Source: VRUE01 sp035605695 (GTDB lineage Bacteria > Actinomycetota > Thermoleophilia > Solirubrobacterales > 70-9). From it: a stretch of DNA of 64,000 nt. Below are positions 34,640 to 43,973 of the stretch, piece by piece. Under the pieces are notes generated by a model, which searched no databases, had not been told where the DNA came from, and saw nothing but the letters and a program-made list of their open reading frames with translations. The translations under genes and the position numbers were made by a program. Every line of letters begins with the position of its first letter. The first letter of the stretch is position 1. The DNA lies in assembly GCA_035605695.1 (NCBI GenBank), contig DATNGZ010000026.1, positions 1-64,000 of the forward strand, given 5' to 3'.

Positions 34640-34821
34640 CCATGTGTGGGCGCGATCACGGCGAGCCCAACGGGTCAGGCACCGGAGATCGGCGTCTGCG
34701 ATTCGCAAGGCAATCGGATCTCGACTCAGGCGCAGGCGTCGAAATCGACTCTCTGGAACTGCGCGGATCGCAGCTGTCCTGGGTGGACGCAAGCGGTCCC
34801 CACTCGGCTCAACTGCACTAG
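34640..34821 (+). pseudogene. Truncated frameshifted copy of the 33369-34007 gene
   Basis: VGAITASPTGQAPEIGVCDS with QGNRI aligns with AAITPTPNGRAPIIGACDSQ of the intact gene. A one-base frame change follows, then LDSGAGVEIDSLELRGSQLS aligns with LDSGAGVEIKTLELHGSTVS, ending in SAQLH and a stop just as the intact gene ends in TARLH. The N-terminal two thirds are missing. Confidence 0.75.
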
Positions 34822-34857
34822 CTTGTTGCCCCGCTAGCGCACGGGCAGCCGGTGGAA

Positions 34858-34876
34858 GGTGGCCTTTTAGGCCACC
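34858..34876 (-). terminator. Hairpin at the integrase stop codon
   Basis: GGTGGCC (34858-34864) and GGCCACC (34870-34876) pair around TTTTA, which contains the integrase stop codon. A compact 7-bp stem at this place suggests a terminator or mRNA 3'-end protection. Confidence 0.4.
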
Positions 34877-35988
34877 CGCATCGCCACCAGCGCTGCCCGA
34901 GCTCGATCTGACTTTGTCGGCGCGTAGTGCCGCCGGGTCGTCGCTATGTCGCTATGTCTTAGAACCTCAGAGACAACGTCGATTGGTGTTCCCTCCTCGT
35001 TCAGCGCGATAGTGGCCCACGCCCGCCTGAAAGCATGCGGCGAGAGTCGGGAGGTCATACCGTTCACAGCATCGGCACCGCCGGTAGCTTTCCGCAAACC
35101 GACGCCGGCGCGAATGCCATGCCAATTCACAATCTTCGTAACTGTCTGCGGACTCGTTTGCTTGCCGTGCTTGGTTAGCAGCACGTAGGCGGTTTCCGGG
35201 TCGGCCAAGGCGTCGCGGATTGCCGGGTTTTGTTCAGCCTCGGCGAGCTGCCAACGGCGATACAGTCGGAACTGACGGAGCAACGGCGGCGCGAGGTCAA
35301 ACACGTCGACCTTGCCGTTCTTGCCAACGACTTCCCAAGTGCCCTGATCTAGGTCAATGTCCGGCCAGCGCGCGTCTGAAAAGGTCTTGCGTCGCGATGG
35401 CGCATAAAACATCCAACAGGCCAGTAGCCGTGCCCTCGGCGTGCCCGGCGCGTCGAGCAGTCGTTTGATCTCCTCCCGCGTTGGCGTGTAGCCACGCTTG
35501 AGAACGATCTTGGGCGATTCCTCCAATGCCGCCGGGTTGTGATCTGGCAGGTCGTCTTCGGCGAAGAAGTGCCGATAGAGAAACTTGATGGCCGACAGAT
35601 AGCTCTTGCGGTAAGAGGCCGACCAACCTTCGCCGCTGTGCCCGTTCGGGTATCCCCGCGTTCGGCACCACTCGCACCGTAGGCGCGAGCTGTGGGGCCG
35701 CTCGCCGCCGGACTTGGCGAGGTGGCCCATGAATAGCCGAACGTGCTTCGCCTTAGCCGTGTAGAAGGTCTTGCTGTGGACGCTCGCCAGGTAGTGGCTG
35801 AAGTGGACAAGGTGGTCGCGGTACCGCTCTAGCGTCGCTTCCTGACCGCAGCCAGCGTGATTGATTTCGATCGCCTCTGCGATCAACTGCTCGTCGGAGA
35901 GTGCCATTCGTAGCTCCTCGAATTGGTCGAGGAACCGGGCTGGTGCTGAATCGAGCTGCGCGCTGCCGCCTTTCAGGGTTGCGTTCAT
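34867..35988 (-). CDS. Tyrosine recombinase / integrase
   Basis: The 373-residue protein has a SAM-like core-binding domain (residues about 35-145, with an unusual CEWC zinc-like pair at 105-108) and a C-terminal catalytic domain. Catalytic residues appear as R199/R200 in APSRRKTF, K in VGKNGK, H318 and R321 in SPHAFRRAW, H345 in LRHSD and Y355 in RRHYAP. It is read away from attR, whose repeat starts 172 bp upstream. It would insert and excise the element at the tRNA-Val 3' end. The whole set of catalytic residues is present. Confidence 0.93.
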   Translation of the reverse strand: MNATLKGGSAQLDSAPARFLDQFEELRMALSDEQLIAEAIEINHAGCGQEATLERYRDHLVHFSHYLASVHSKTFYTAKAKHVRLFMGHLAKSGGERPHSSRLRCEWCRTRGYPNGHSGEGWSASYRKSYLSAIKFLYRHFFAEDDLPDHNPAALEESPKIVLKRGYTPTREEIKRLLDAPGTPRARLLACWMFYAPSRRKTFSDARWPDIDLDQGTWEVVGKNGKVDVFDLAPPLLRQFRLYRRWQLAEAEQNPAIRDALADPETAYVLLTKHGKQTSPQTVTKIVNWHGIRAGVGLRKATGGADAVNGMTSRLSPHAFRRAWATIALNEEGTPIDVVSEVLRHSDIATTRRHYAPTKSDRARAALVAMRVA

Positions 35989-36159
35989 GGCGGAAAAGTC
36001 CGGTCAGGGGACGTAAACGCCCCCGCCTAATTTTCGCCACGGTCGCCGCTCGCGGTACTCGCGGTCCCATCTGGCTTTGCAGCTTGCAATTCAACCCGAT
36101 GCCCGTTCCTCGATCTTCCGAGCCGCTACGTTTCTTTCGGTTCGAGCTGTGGGCTAGAA

Positions 36160-36187
36160 CGCTGGTTCGAACCCAGCCGCGCCCATC
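36160..36187 (+). repeat. attR: right attachment site direct repeat
   Basis: This is the exact second copy of the 28-bp block at 2279-2306. It begins CGCTGGTTCGAACCCAGCCG and ends GCGCCCATC. It contains only the T arm and the 3' acceptor strand of tRNA-Val, so it is a remnant left by element integration. The integrase gene starts 171 bp to its left; hsdR ends 71 bp to its right. Confidence 0.92.
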
Positions 36188-36258
36188 GGTTGATCATCTG
36201 GAACCGAGCGAGAATTCATCTGCATTCAAGCTCAAAGCCCCGCCGTCGAAGCCATTCC

Positions 36259-39200
36259 CTAACTCGCCTGGGGCGGCTCGGCATTTCTCCGGATCGATTC
36301 AATCCCCTCGATTAGGGATTCGACGTCGGCCTCCGGGAACAGCTCCTCTGGCCCTCTCGGGGCAATGTCCGTAAATGGCGCCTCGTAGAGGTCTTCGACG
36401 TCCATGAAACCGTTGGCGACGTGACGGTCCACGACCAGATCGACAAACCGACGCTGATCCTCGGTGAGTGGGCGCACTCTGGTGAGAACGTCGAACGCCT
36501 CGATTGCCGCGCCGCGCTCGAGTCCAACAAGTGATCTCACGAACGTACCAACCCCAGCCTCGCCCTCTTGAACCCAGTCGAGATCCGACGGATCACCAAT
36601 ACCTTCCTCAAGCAGGAGACTTTCAATTGAATCGATGTCCTCTGAGGTCGTCGGTAGATTGTGCCTCAGTCCACTCACGGCCTTGTCATTAAGGTGTCGT
36701 CGCAAGCAGAGGGCGGCGCGCTCCCTGAACTGCTTGGAGCGCGGCGGCGCGATCATGTTTGCCAACTCGACCTCCTCGATCTCCCCCAGTTCATCGGTGA
36801 AGTCCGTATAGACAATCACCCGCTTGCGCTTCTCCAGTAGTCGAACGAGGCCGCGGACCCGTGTGCGCGCGATCTCGAGCATGCCCACCGTCACGTCAAC
36901 CCACCAATCCTCACCGGCGATTTCTTCGAGCAACACCTCACGCTCCCGGATGGCTGGAATTGCGGTCTGCTCGAGCAGGCCCGCTGCGATTTCCCTAACC
37001 TGGTGCTGCAAACGCTCCTCCCCCGGCTGCGGCCTCAAGAGCCTAAGCTGCAGCCCAAGCACCATTAGGTCAAACCGCTTCGCATCCTCATCAAGATCCT
37101 CCTCGCTCGTTGGTAGAGCGGCGAGGCGACCGGCAAGCTGGTCAGCCGATTTCTCATCGAGAGCGTCCCAAGCGTCAGGCTTGCTGTAGCGCTCCACCCA
37201 CTCCCGCTGGGGACGGATGAGGAAGTTATCTGGATCCATGGCGGCAACCTGCTTGCGCAGCAAGGCAACAGTAGCCGCTCGCACCTCCCCGGCCTCCCCT
37301 GCGCCCCCCTCCATTCTTCCGCCAGACTCGCCGGCGAGGGCAAGCACCAGTTCAACCCGATCGCTGAAGAGGCGCTGGCTCAGGGTCGGCGACAGCGTGA
37401 CCTTAGCTGGCTCAATCTCCTCGTTAAAAAAAGCAACGTTGTCGCAGCAGTCGAACACCAGAAAATCCCGCTTATCTGTATCCCCTCCATAGAGACCCGG
37501 ACGGAGGCGCGTACCGCGCCCCAGCATCTGCAGGAACTTGGTTTTCGAGCGGACCCGCTTGAAGAAAACCAGATTCACGATCTCGGGAACGTCGATTCCG
37601 GTGTCGAGCATGTCAACAGAGATCGCGATGTGCGGCCCTTTGCTTGGCATAGCGAAATCATCAATCAAACTCTGCGCATACTCCGTACGATATGTAATGA
37701 CACGGGCGAAGCTTCCCGCGTAGTGGGCGAAGTTGGCGTCGAATCGCTCCGCAATAAACTCAGCGTGCTCATTGTTCTTAGCGAAAATGATGGTCTTGCC
37801 AAGTCGATCGCCGCCAGCCACCCGGTGACCCCTGCTCATGAGGGTCTCGAGAACCTTGTCGACAGTGTCGACATTGAAGAGCCAGCGGTTAACCGCCTCA
37901 GCATCTACCTCTGCCGGGATTTCACCGTCCTCTCCCCAGTCCTGCTCCTCCCACTGCTCCTTTTCCTCCTCTGACAGATCCGCATACTTAAGACCTTCTC
38001 GGGGGAACTTCAGTGGCACGTCAACAGCATGGGGAGGTACCAGGTAGCCATCTGCAACGGCCTCCGCAAGCGAATAGGAGTCGGTCGGACTACCGGGCTT
38101 GACGTCAAACAGCCCGTAAGTATTACGGTCGACATCCTCCTTAGGGGTCGCGGTGAGTCCGACCAGAAGCGAGTCGAAGTAGGCAAAGATCGAGCGGTAC
38201 TTCTGGTAGACCGACCGATGTGCCTCATCGACGACAACGAGATCGAAAAAGCCCGGGCCGAACCGTCTCTCTTTCTCGCCTTCGCCGCCGATCAATCCCA
38301 TCATCGTCGGATAGGTCGATACGTACACCCTTCCCTCGGCGTCGCGCTCGGTTACGGCATTTACGGCTGCTGCCTGGGGAAGATGAAGTTTGAAAGCGCG
38401 AACCGCCTGGTTGACCAAGGCAACACGATCGGCGAGGAAAAGAGTGCGCTTCACCCAGCCCGCCCGCATCAAAAGATCGACGAGCGCAATAGCGGTTCGA
38501 GTCTTGCCAGCTCCGGTCGCCATCACGACTAGCGCTCGTCGTTGTTTCTCGACCTCAAAGCGCTCCGCAATGCGCCGAATCGCATGGTGTTGATAGGGGC
38601 GCTCCACGATCTCGGGCTTGATCCTCACATCGGCAAGCTGGCGGCACCCGGTTCTCCGCTGAACTGCCAGCGCAAGCTCGTCCTTGGTGTAGAACCCCTG
38701 AACCTTGCGCGGTGGATACCGTTCGTCGTCCCAAAGCCAAGTCTCATAGCCATTGGAGTAGAAGATCACCGGCCGTTGGCCAAAGCGTTGCGTCAGGCAA
38801 TCAGCGTATAGCTTTGCCTGATGCCGGCCTACTCGCGCGTCGCGTCGCGTGCGCTTCGCCTCGACCAGGCCGAGAGGCTTTCCGTCGTCCCCCCACAGCA
38901 CGTAATCCACGTAGCCAATACCTGAATTGTTCGGCATCCCACTCACTTCGAACTCCCGGTCGCGCACATCGTCAAGCGGCCAGCCCGCCTCACGGAGCAG
39001 AAGGTCTATGTACCGGTCGCGGGTAGCTTCCTCGTCATAGTTGTGATCGTCCTCATCTCGGTGCTTGGCTTTTGCGGCTGCGATCGCGTCGCGCAGGGTC
39101 TCCAACTGCTTCCGCAAGGAAGCATCTCCCCCGCGATCTCGGTCCTCGACAGCATTTCGTTCGTCCATCTCCCGCGCCCATTCGCGCAACCTCTCCGGGT

Positions 39201-39693
39201 TGGTTTCCCGTGCTTGGCCGATCGCCTCGGGAAGAAGGGCAGCGTCGAAGGAGAGACCCTCCGGAGGCACCTGATCGGCACTCAACGAGTAGGTGTGAGC
39301 GAGCCAATACAGCACATGAAACAACTCCTGCACGACCGCATTGGCCTCATCCACCCCAATCGCCCCCGGGCGATTTACGGCGGCCTCTCCCTGTCGGCGG
39401 ATCAGATCCATCTTGGTGCGGACACCCAGCCCAGCAACCTGCTCGAAGCTGGGCTCCAGCAACATCGCCCCCAGACCCCCACGCCCCGGCCGCCGCAAAC
39501 TACGGTCGGCGTCATAGAGCCAACGCACCGCCAGCCTCAACGCCAGCAAGGCATGAAAGCAGGCGGCACGAGGGTCGGAGTTGACGTTTGCCTCACACTT
39601 CATTCCCTCGCGGCACAATGCAGGCCAAGCGGACTCCAGGAATGCAAAATTACTTGACGCGCGCCCTGGTCTGACGCCATCGGCCAAGCTCAC
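36259..39693 (-). CDS. hsdR: Type I restriction enzyme R subunit
   Basis: The 1144-residue protein has an N-terminal DUF4145-like helical region. The nuclease domain follows, with GIGYVDYVLWGDDGKPLGLV running into EAKRT (D...EAK catalytic pattern near residue 270-290). Then come superfamily-2 helicase motifs: ATGAGKTRTAIALV (I), VVVDEAHRS (II), GLTATPKEDVDRNTY (III) and QMLGRGTRLR (VI). It translocates DNA and cuts unmodified sequence in complex with HsdM and HsdS. It overlaps hsdS by 4 nt at its start. The reading frame is intact. Confidence 0.95.
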   Translation of the reverse strand: MSLADGVRPGRASSNFAFLESAWPALCREGMKCEANVNSDPRAACFHALLALRLAVRWLYDADRSLRRPGRGGLGAMLLEPSFEQVAGLGVRTKMDLIRRQGEAAVNRPGAIGVDEANAVVQELFHVLYWLAHTYSLSADQVPPEGLSFDAALLPEAIGQARETNPERLREWAREMDERNAVEDRDRGGDASLRKQLETLRDAIAAAKAKHRDEDDHNYDEEATRDRYIDLLLREAGWPLDDVRDREFEVSGMPNNSGIGYVDYVLWGDDGKPLGLVEAKRTRRDARVGRHQAKLYADCLTQRFGQRPVIFYSNGYETWLWDDERYPPRKVQGFYTKDELALAVQRRTGCRQLADVRIKPEIVERPYQHHAIRRIAERFEVEKQRRALVVMATGAGKTRTAIALVDLLMRAGWVKRTLFLADRVALVNQAVRAFKLHLPQAAAVNAVTERDAEGRVYVSTYPTMMGLIGGEGEKERRFGPGFFDLVVVDEAHRSVYQKYRSIFAYFDSLLVGLTATPKEDVDRNTYGLFDVKPGSPTDSYSLAEAVADGYLVPPHAVDVPLKFPREGLKYADLSEEEKEQWEEQDWGEDGEIPAEVDAEAVNRWLFNVDTVDKVLETLMSRGHRVAGGDRLGKTIIFAKNNEHAEFIAERFDANFAHYAGSFARVITYRTEYAQSLIDDFAMPSKGPHIAISVDMLDTGIDVPEIVNLVFFKRVRSKTKFLQMLGRGTRLRPGLYGGDTDKRDFLVFDCCDNVAFFNEEIEPAKVTLSPTLSQRLFSDRVELVLALAGESGGRMEGGAGEAGEVRAATVALLRKQVAAMDPDNFLIRPQREWVERYSKPDAWDALDEKSADQLAGRLAALPTSEEDLDEDAKRFDLMVLGLQLRLLRPQPGEERLQHQVREIAAGLLEQTAIPAIREREVLLEEIAGEDWWVDVTVGMLEIARTRVRGLVRLLEKRKRVIVYTDFTDELGEIEEVELANMIAPPRSKQFRERAALCLRRHLNDKAVSGLRHNLPTTSEDIDSIESLLLEEGIGDPSDLDWVQEGEAGVGTFVRSLVGLERGAAIEAFDVLTRVRPLTEDQRRFVDLVVDRHVANGFMDVEDLYEAPFTDIAPRGPEELFPEADVESLIEGIESIRRNAEPPQAS

Positions 39694-40844
39694 AGCTCCC
39701 CTTTGAATGCACGAGTCTGAAGAGACGCGAACAGCTCTTCCAGCAGGGCAAGGCTCCTGGTCTGTGCTTCTATCGTGCTTTCGATGGCATCGACTCTACT
39801 GGCAAACAATTCCTGCTCTGCGAGAGAAGGGAGCGGGACCTTGATCGCCTTGACTATTCCGGTATTGAGGTTCCTTTGGGTGCCGTGAGGGGCCAAATTA
39901 ACGATCTCCTCACGTCGGACAAGTAGGTTGGCGTACAGATACTCCGGTTTAAGGCGCGCTTCATCCATTTCCCGGAAGGCCAAAAAGCCATCGTGAATGC
40001 AAGCACCAACCCCGAGAAATTTCGGGATGCCCACAGTGGCACTGTTGGTGAGAATGAGCGATCCCGGCTCGACAAAAACGCTCTTTCCCATGCCCGCATC
40101 CGTCACCCCCTCCTTGATGTGGGTTACATAGCGACCTCGAGCCGCGGTTATATCGCTGATCTTCAGCCATGGAATATCGCCGCCGAAATACCTTGGATCT
40201 CCCGCAGGACGCGGCGAAGCGCCCCGCACAACGCGCGCCAACTCACCCAACGGGGCTACGGTCCAGCCGGGACTGCCTTGAGCGTCACCGCCGAACATCT
40301 CGGCATATACCGCCCCGATGAGCTCTTCAGATCCCTGAAGAGCTCGTTCTCTGTGTTCTCGTAGCACGCCTGCTTGATCCAAGATATTCGCGATTCTCCG
40401 CTGGTCGTCAAGGGGCGAAAGCGGAACCTGGAATTGCTTCAGCTCATTGGGGCCGAGACGGGGGAGGCTTGCACCAGATGCACGCACCGTGGCTAGAGCG
40501 ACCATCGCGGGATGCAAAAGGAAATACGAAAGATAGTCTCGATCCAACATCGGGCCGGGCCGGATAGGGATGATGTCTGTACTGCAGACTCCCTCGAAGT
40601 CCGGACGTGCAATCTTCGCCAAATACGGTCGCAACTTCCCGAATAGGACATCGCCCGGCTCAAATCTGAACTTCGCGCTAGCCAGGTCTCCGGGTCCAAC
40701 CGCGCTCACACCGGTTAGCCTGCCGCCACGTTCGATGTTCTCAAGGCCAACGTATGCGGTTCCTTGCGGGATCTCGTCCGGCGCAATACTTTGCCGAACC
40801 AGTGTCGCAACCTCCTCCAAGGCTACGGTACGTCCCGTCTTCAA
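39690..40844 (-). CDS. hsdS: Type I restriction-modification specificity subunit
   Basis: The 384-residue protein contains two target-recognition domains, separated and followed by helical conserved regions. TRD1 includes YVGLENIERGGRLTGV and GDVLFGKLRPYLAKIA; the spacer contains PLSPLDDQRRIANILDQAGV. TRD2 includes IPWLKISDITAARGRYVTHI and GSLILTNSATVGIPKFLG. The C-terminal helix is PLPSLAEQELFASRVDAIES. The full-length two-TRD form recognises a bipartite DNA sequence. Four-base overlaps join it to hsdM and hsdR. Confidence 0.95.
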   Translation of the reverse strand: MKTGRTVALEEVATLVRQSIAPDEIPQGTAYVGLENIERGGRLTGVSAVGPGDLASAKFRFEPGDVLFGKLRPYLAKIARPDFEGVCSTDIIPIRPGPMLDRDYLSYFLLHPAMVALATVRASGASLPRLGPNELKQFQVPLSPLDDQRRIANILDQAGVLREHRERALQGSEELIGAVYAEMFGGDAQGSPGWTVAPLGELARVVRGASPRPAGDPRYFGGDIPWLKISDITAARGRYVTHIKEGVTDAGMGKSVFVEPGSLILTNSATVGIPKFLGVGACIHDGFLAFREMDEARLKPEYLYANLLVRREEIVNLAPHGTQRNLNTGIVKAIKVPLPSLAEQELFASRVDAIESTIEAQTRSLALLEELFASLQTRAFKGEL

Positions 40845-42379
40845 CCGAGCTTCCCCTTCAACTCTTCAACGCCCACCGTTATCTTATTCTCCATTCTCTC
40901 AATTTCGGCGAGGATTTCCGCCGAGGTTCGATACTCCTCTTCCTCGTAGTGGACGTCCTTGTAGCTCCCAAGCCGAAGGTCATAGCCAGCTTCGGCAATC
41001 TCGTCCCTGGGTACACAAAAGCTCTGCTCCTTGCGCGACCGCTCTCGCTCTTTCCCTTCATACTCTTTCCAGCGCGCAAGTACATCAGGGAGGTTATTGC
41101 ACTCGCGCTCCTCAGGTGTGAGTTCCGTTGAGGGGAGCGGGCCGAGTTTCTCGCTGGCAACCAGCGGGAGACGCTTGTCGTCAAGACTAAGGCCATCGGC
41201 AGTTACGTTGTAAAACCACACCCGCTCGGTGCCACCACTTTCGGTCTTGGTGAAGAAGAGAATCGCGGTCGAGACGCCCGAGTAGGGCTTGAAGACGTTC
41301 GCGGGGAGCTTGACTACAGCATCGAGCTTTTGATCCTCGACAAGGACGCGACGTAGCTCTCTGTGCGCTTTGCTGGAACCGGAAAGGACCCCGTCGGGGA
41401 CGACAACCGCGGCGCGGCCCCCCGGCTTCAGCAGCCGAAGGAACAGAGCGAGGAAGAGCAGCTCGGTCTTTTTGGTTTTTACCACGCGGAGAAGATTCTG
41501 CGCCGTCGTCTCGTAGTCGAGGCTACCTGCGAACGGTGGGTTAGCCAGAATCAGTGAATACTCTCCTTCCTCTTCACCAGCACCCTGCGAAAGGGAGTCC
41601 CGATAGCGGATATCAGGCCGCTCCACTTGATGGAGGAGCATGTTCATTGAGCCAATTCTCAGCATCGTGCTGTCGAAGTCGAAACCGTGAAACATCGACT
41701 CATGAAAGCGCTTGCGTTGTTGTTTGTCGTGAAGCACCTTCGGATGCCTGCTTCTCATGTACTCCGCCGACGCGACAAGGAAGCCCGCCGTTCCGCAAGC
41801 CGGATCGCAAATATCATCATCGGGCTGAGGAGCCGTCATCTCCACCATCAGCTGGATGATGTGGCGAGGGGTGCGAAACTGCCCGTTCTGGCCGGCGGTC
41901 GCGATCTTTCCCAGCATGTACTCGTAAATGTCGCCTTTTGTGTCTCGACCGCTCATCGGCAGGTCATCGAGCATGTCGACTACGCGTGCAAGCAGGGAGG
42001 GCGTAGGAATGGTGAAGCGGGCGTCACGCATGTGATGTGAATAAGTGGAGTTGTCACCTCCCAGGTCGCGCAGGAAGGGAAAGACCCGTTCGCCGATAAT
42101 CTCGAACATCTCCGCGGGGTCCTTCCCCTTGAACCGGGACCAACGAAGATCGGAAAAAGGCAGGCCAGAGTCGTCGTTACCGCCAGGGAAGATCGCTGTT
42201 TCAAGAGAGCGCTCGGCCCGGGCTGCCTGGCGTTCTGCGGCCGTCTGGAGGTCGTCGAGCCGGCGAATAAAGAGCAAGTAGGTGATCTGCTCCATTACCT
42301 CCAGCGGATTCGCAATGCCGCCCGACCAAAAAGCATCCCAAATGACGTCTACCCTGCGTTTGAGTTCACCGGTGATCAC
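40841..42379 (-). CDS. hsdM: Type I restriction-modification N6-adenine methyltransferase subunit
   Basis: The 512-residue protein shows an N-terminal HsdM helical domain (RRVDVIWDAFWSGGIANPLE; TYLLFIRRLDDLQ), SAM motif I DICDPACGTAGFLVASAEY and catalytic motif IV LILANPPFAGSLDYE (NPPF). LKPGGRAAVVVPDGVLSGSS follows. It methylates adenine in the site defined by HsdS. First gene of the operon; GTG start with no clear Shine-Dalgarno. Its upstream side abuts the truncated MFS gene, so the island junction is near 42380-42440. Confidence 0.95.
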   Translation of the reverse strand: MITGELKRRVDVIWDAFWSGGIANPLEVMEQITYLLFIRRLDDLQTAAERQAARAERSLETAIFPGGNDDSGLPFSDLRWSRFKGKDPAEMFEIIGERVFPFLRDLGGDNSTYSHHMRDARFTIPTPSLLARVVDMLDDLPMSGRDTKGDIYEYMLGKIATAGQNGQFRTPRHIIQLMVEMTAPQPDDDICDPACGTAGFLVASAEYMRSRHPKVLHDKQQRKRFHESMFHGFDFDSTMLRIGSMNMLLHQVERPDIRYRDSLSQGAGEEEGEYSLILANPPFAGSLDYETTAQNLLRVVKTKKTELLFLALFLRLLKPGGRAAVVVPDGVLSGSSKAHRELRRVLVEDQKLDAVVKLPANVFKPYSGVSTAILFFTKTESGGTERVWFYNVTADGLSLDDKRLPLVASEKLGPLPSTELTPEERECNNLPDVLARWKEYEGKERERSRKEQSFCVPRDEIAEAGYDLRLGSYKDVHYEEEEYRTSAEILAEIERMENKITVGVEELKGKLG

Positions 42380-42412
42380 GGGTGGAGCGTATCCGAGAGG
42401 GTTGTCGCCCGA

Positions 42413-43424
42413 TCATCGCGTCGCAGGCTGGGTTATGAGGGGCATGAAGGAGGTGCCGGCGCCGAGGCCGAGGAGGAGGAAGGCCGAGAAGAGGTCGGGC
42501 CAGTAGGTCGCGTCGACCGGGATGCGGGCGAAGAGGATCAGGCCCGCCAGGGTCAGGACCAGGCCCCGGGATCAGGGTCTGCTTGGCGCCGAAGCGGTGC
42601 AGCAGGCGCGGCGTCACCGCGACCGAGAGGGCGCCGATGCTCAGCGTCATCGGCATGAACGCCAGCCCGGTCTGCACGGCGCTGTAGTCGAGCACGTGCT
42701 CCAGGTAGAGGGCGCCGAGGAAGAAGGAGGAGAACATGCCGATCACGAGCAGGCCACGGACGATGTTGGCCCCGGTCAGGCTGCGCGAGCGCAGCACCCG
42801 CAGCGGCACGATCGGGTTCTCGATCCGCGACTCGTAGACGCCGAAAGCGGCGATCATCGCCAGGGCCAGGGCGCCGAGGCCGATCGCGAGCAGGCCGATC
42901 GGCAGGTTGATGAAGAAGATCCAGTGCCAGCTGAGCGTGGGTGAGCACGCCCCCCGCCAGCAGGCCGATCGAGCCGCCAGCCTAGGCGACAAAGGCAAAG
43001 ACGCCCATCGCCTTCGTCTGCTCCCGCGGCTGGCGGAACTCGGTGACGAGGATCGCGATGATCACCGAGGAGGCGACCGCGCCGCCGACACCCTGGACGA
43101 AGCGAGCCGCGATCAGCAGCGTCTGGTCGTCGGCCAGCCCGCAGAGCACCGAGGCAAACGTGAACAGGGTCAGGCCGCCGATGAAGACCTTCTTACGGCC
43201 GATCAGGTCGCCGAGCCGGCCGGCCAGCAGCAAGAAGCTGTCGAAGGCGATCAGGTAGGCGTTGACGACCCAGGCCAGGGCGCCTGGGTGAAGTGCAGGT
43301 CGCCCTGGATTGAGGGCAGGGCGACGTTGACGATGGTCGCATCGAGCACGATCATCAGCTGACCCAGACAGAGCACAACCAGGGCGATCCAGCGGCGCCG
43401 GTTGCTCTGCACGGGCCGGCTCAA
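42413..43424 (-). pseudogene. Broken MFS drug exporter (DHA2-like)
   Basis: The expected reading starts at a TTG overlapping the MarR stop: WIALVVLCLGQLMIVLDATI with VNVALPSIQGDL. The frame then shifts near 43290 to continue as WVVNAYLIAFDSFLLLAGRL. An in-frame TAG occurs near 42982 after MGVFAFVA. Another shift precedes LSWHWIFFINLPIGLLAIGL, and one more follows FGAKQTLIPG. After GAGTSFMPLITQPATR the protein simply ends, missing its last helices. The cut coincides with the edge of the restriction-modification island. It is clearly non-functional. Confidence 0.9.
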
Positions 43425-43846
43425 AGCTCCGCCAGCCGCCCGAGCAGTGGCACCGCCTCCTCAAGCGCCCGGCTCTCCTCGCTGTTGAAGTTCTCCGCGA
43501 TCGCCTCGACCAACCACCCCTCGCGACGGCCCCGAACCTCCCGCAGCTCAACCCGACCCGCCTCGGTCAGCTCGATCAGGGCGCGTCGGCCGTCGTCCGG
43601 GTCGGCGCGCCGCTCGACCAGGCCCTGCTCCTCGAGCTCGGCGACCGTCTGCCCCATCGATTGCGGCCGCACTCGCTCGGCACTCGCAAGGTCGCTCGCG
43701 CACTGCGGGCCCTCACGATCCAGCCGTCCCAAAACCGCGCCCTGGGATAGCGAGAAGTGGTGCTGGGTACGCAAGCGGCGGACCAGGTGGGCGAGCACGA
43801 CACTGAGCTCACCGGCAAGCGATCCGCTGTCCACAGGAGTCGGCAC
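43421..43846 (-). CDS. MarR-family transcriptional regulator
   Basis: The 141-residue protein has the MarR winged helix: LRTQHHFSLSQGAVLGRLDR, QCASDLASAERVRPQSMGQT (recognition helix), then VAELEEQGLVERRADPDDGR and RALIELTEAG as wing. It overlaps the exporter pseudogene that it presumably once repressed. A 13-bp inverted repeat 15 bp upstream of its start is probably its operator. The gene is intact although its likely target is dead. Confidence 0.9.
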   Translation of the reverse strand: MPTPVDSGSLAGELSVVLAHLVRRLRTQHHFSLSQGAVLGRLDREGPQCASDLASAERVRPQSMGQTVAELEEQGLVERRADPDDGRRALIELTEAGRVELREVRGRREGWLVEAIAENFNSEESRALEEAVPLLGRLAEL

Positions 43847-43861
43847 GGCCGGGAAAATAGC

Positions 43862-43899
43862 AAAAGCACAGGTAAACTGTGCAGTCTACCTGTGCTTTT
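43862..43899. promoter_or_regulatory. MarR operator: 13-bp perfect inverted repeat
   Basis: AAAAGCACAGGTA (43862-43874) and TACCTGTGCTTTT (43887-43899) lie 12 bp apart in the spacer between divergent marR and DUF6325-like genes. The centre contains a further ACTGTGCAGT. Position between divergent starts favours an operator over a terminator, although a T-run follows on the plus strand. Confidence 0.65.
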
Positions 43900-43973
43900 T
43901 GCCAAGCCCGACCGGCTATGGTTCGGGTGCCGGTCCTCCCCGGCGCCTATTTCGACAACGAAAGGGAGTCAGC

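Larger units (their letters stand above)
2279..36187. mobile_element. Integrated conjugative element in tRNA-Val (about 33.9 kb)
   Basis: The element is bounded by the 28-bp repeat. It contains a tyrosine integrase adjacent to the right end, a MobF relaxase, a VirD4-like coupling protein, a split VirB4 ATPase, VirB6-, VirB8- and pilin-like genes, a VirB1-like hydrolase, ssb and a ParB-like gene. That is a full transfer and maintenance set for an actinobacterial ICE using a type IV secretion system. I see no obvious excisionase; one of the small winged-helix proteins could serve. Cargo includes a three-gene defence cassette at the left end and secreted proteins at the right. The transfer genes look intact, so mobility is possible but unproven. 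Confidence 0.9.

Noticed and set aside
2279..36187. Prophage interpretation of the integrated region
   Set aside because: No capsid, terminase, portal, tail or holin genes are present; the relaxase, coupling protein and VirB4 indicate conjugation.
42380..42450. Third copy of the tRNA-Val attachment repeat at the far side of the restriction island
   Set aside because: Only a short GCTGGGTT resemblance exists near 42430; there is no match to the 28-bp block, so the island is not shown to be a second element using the same site.
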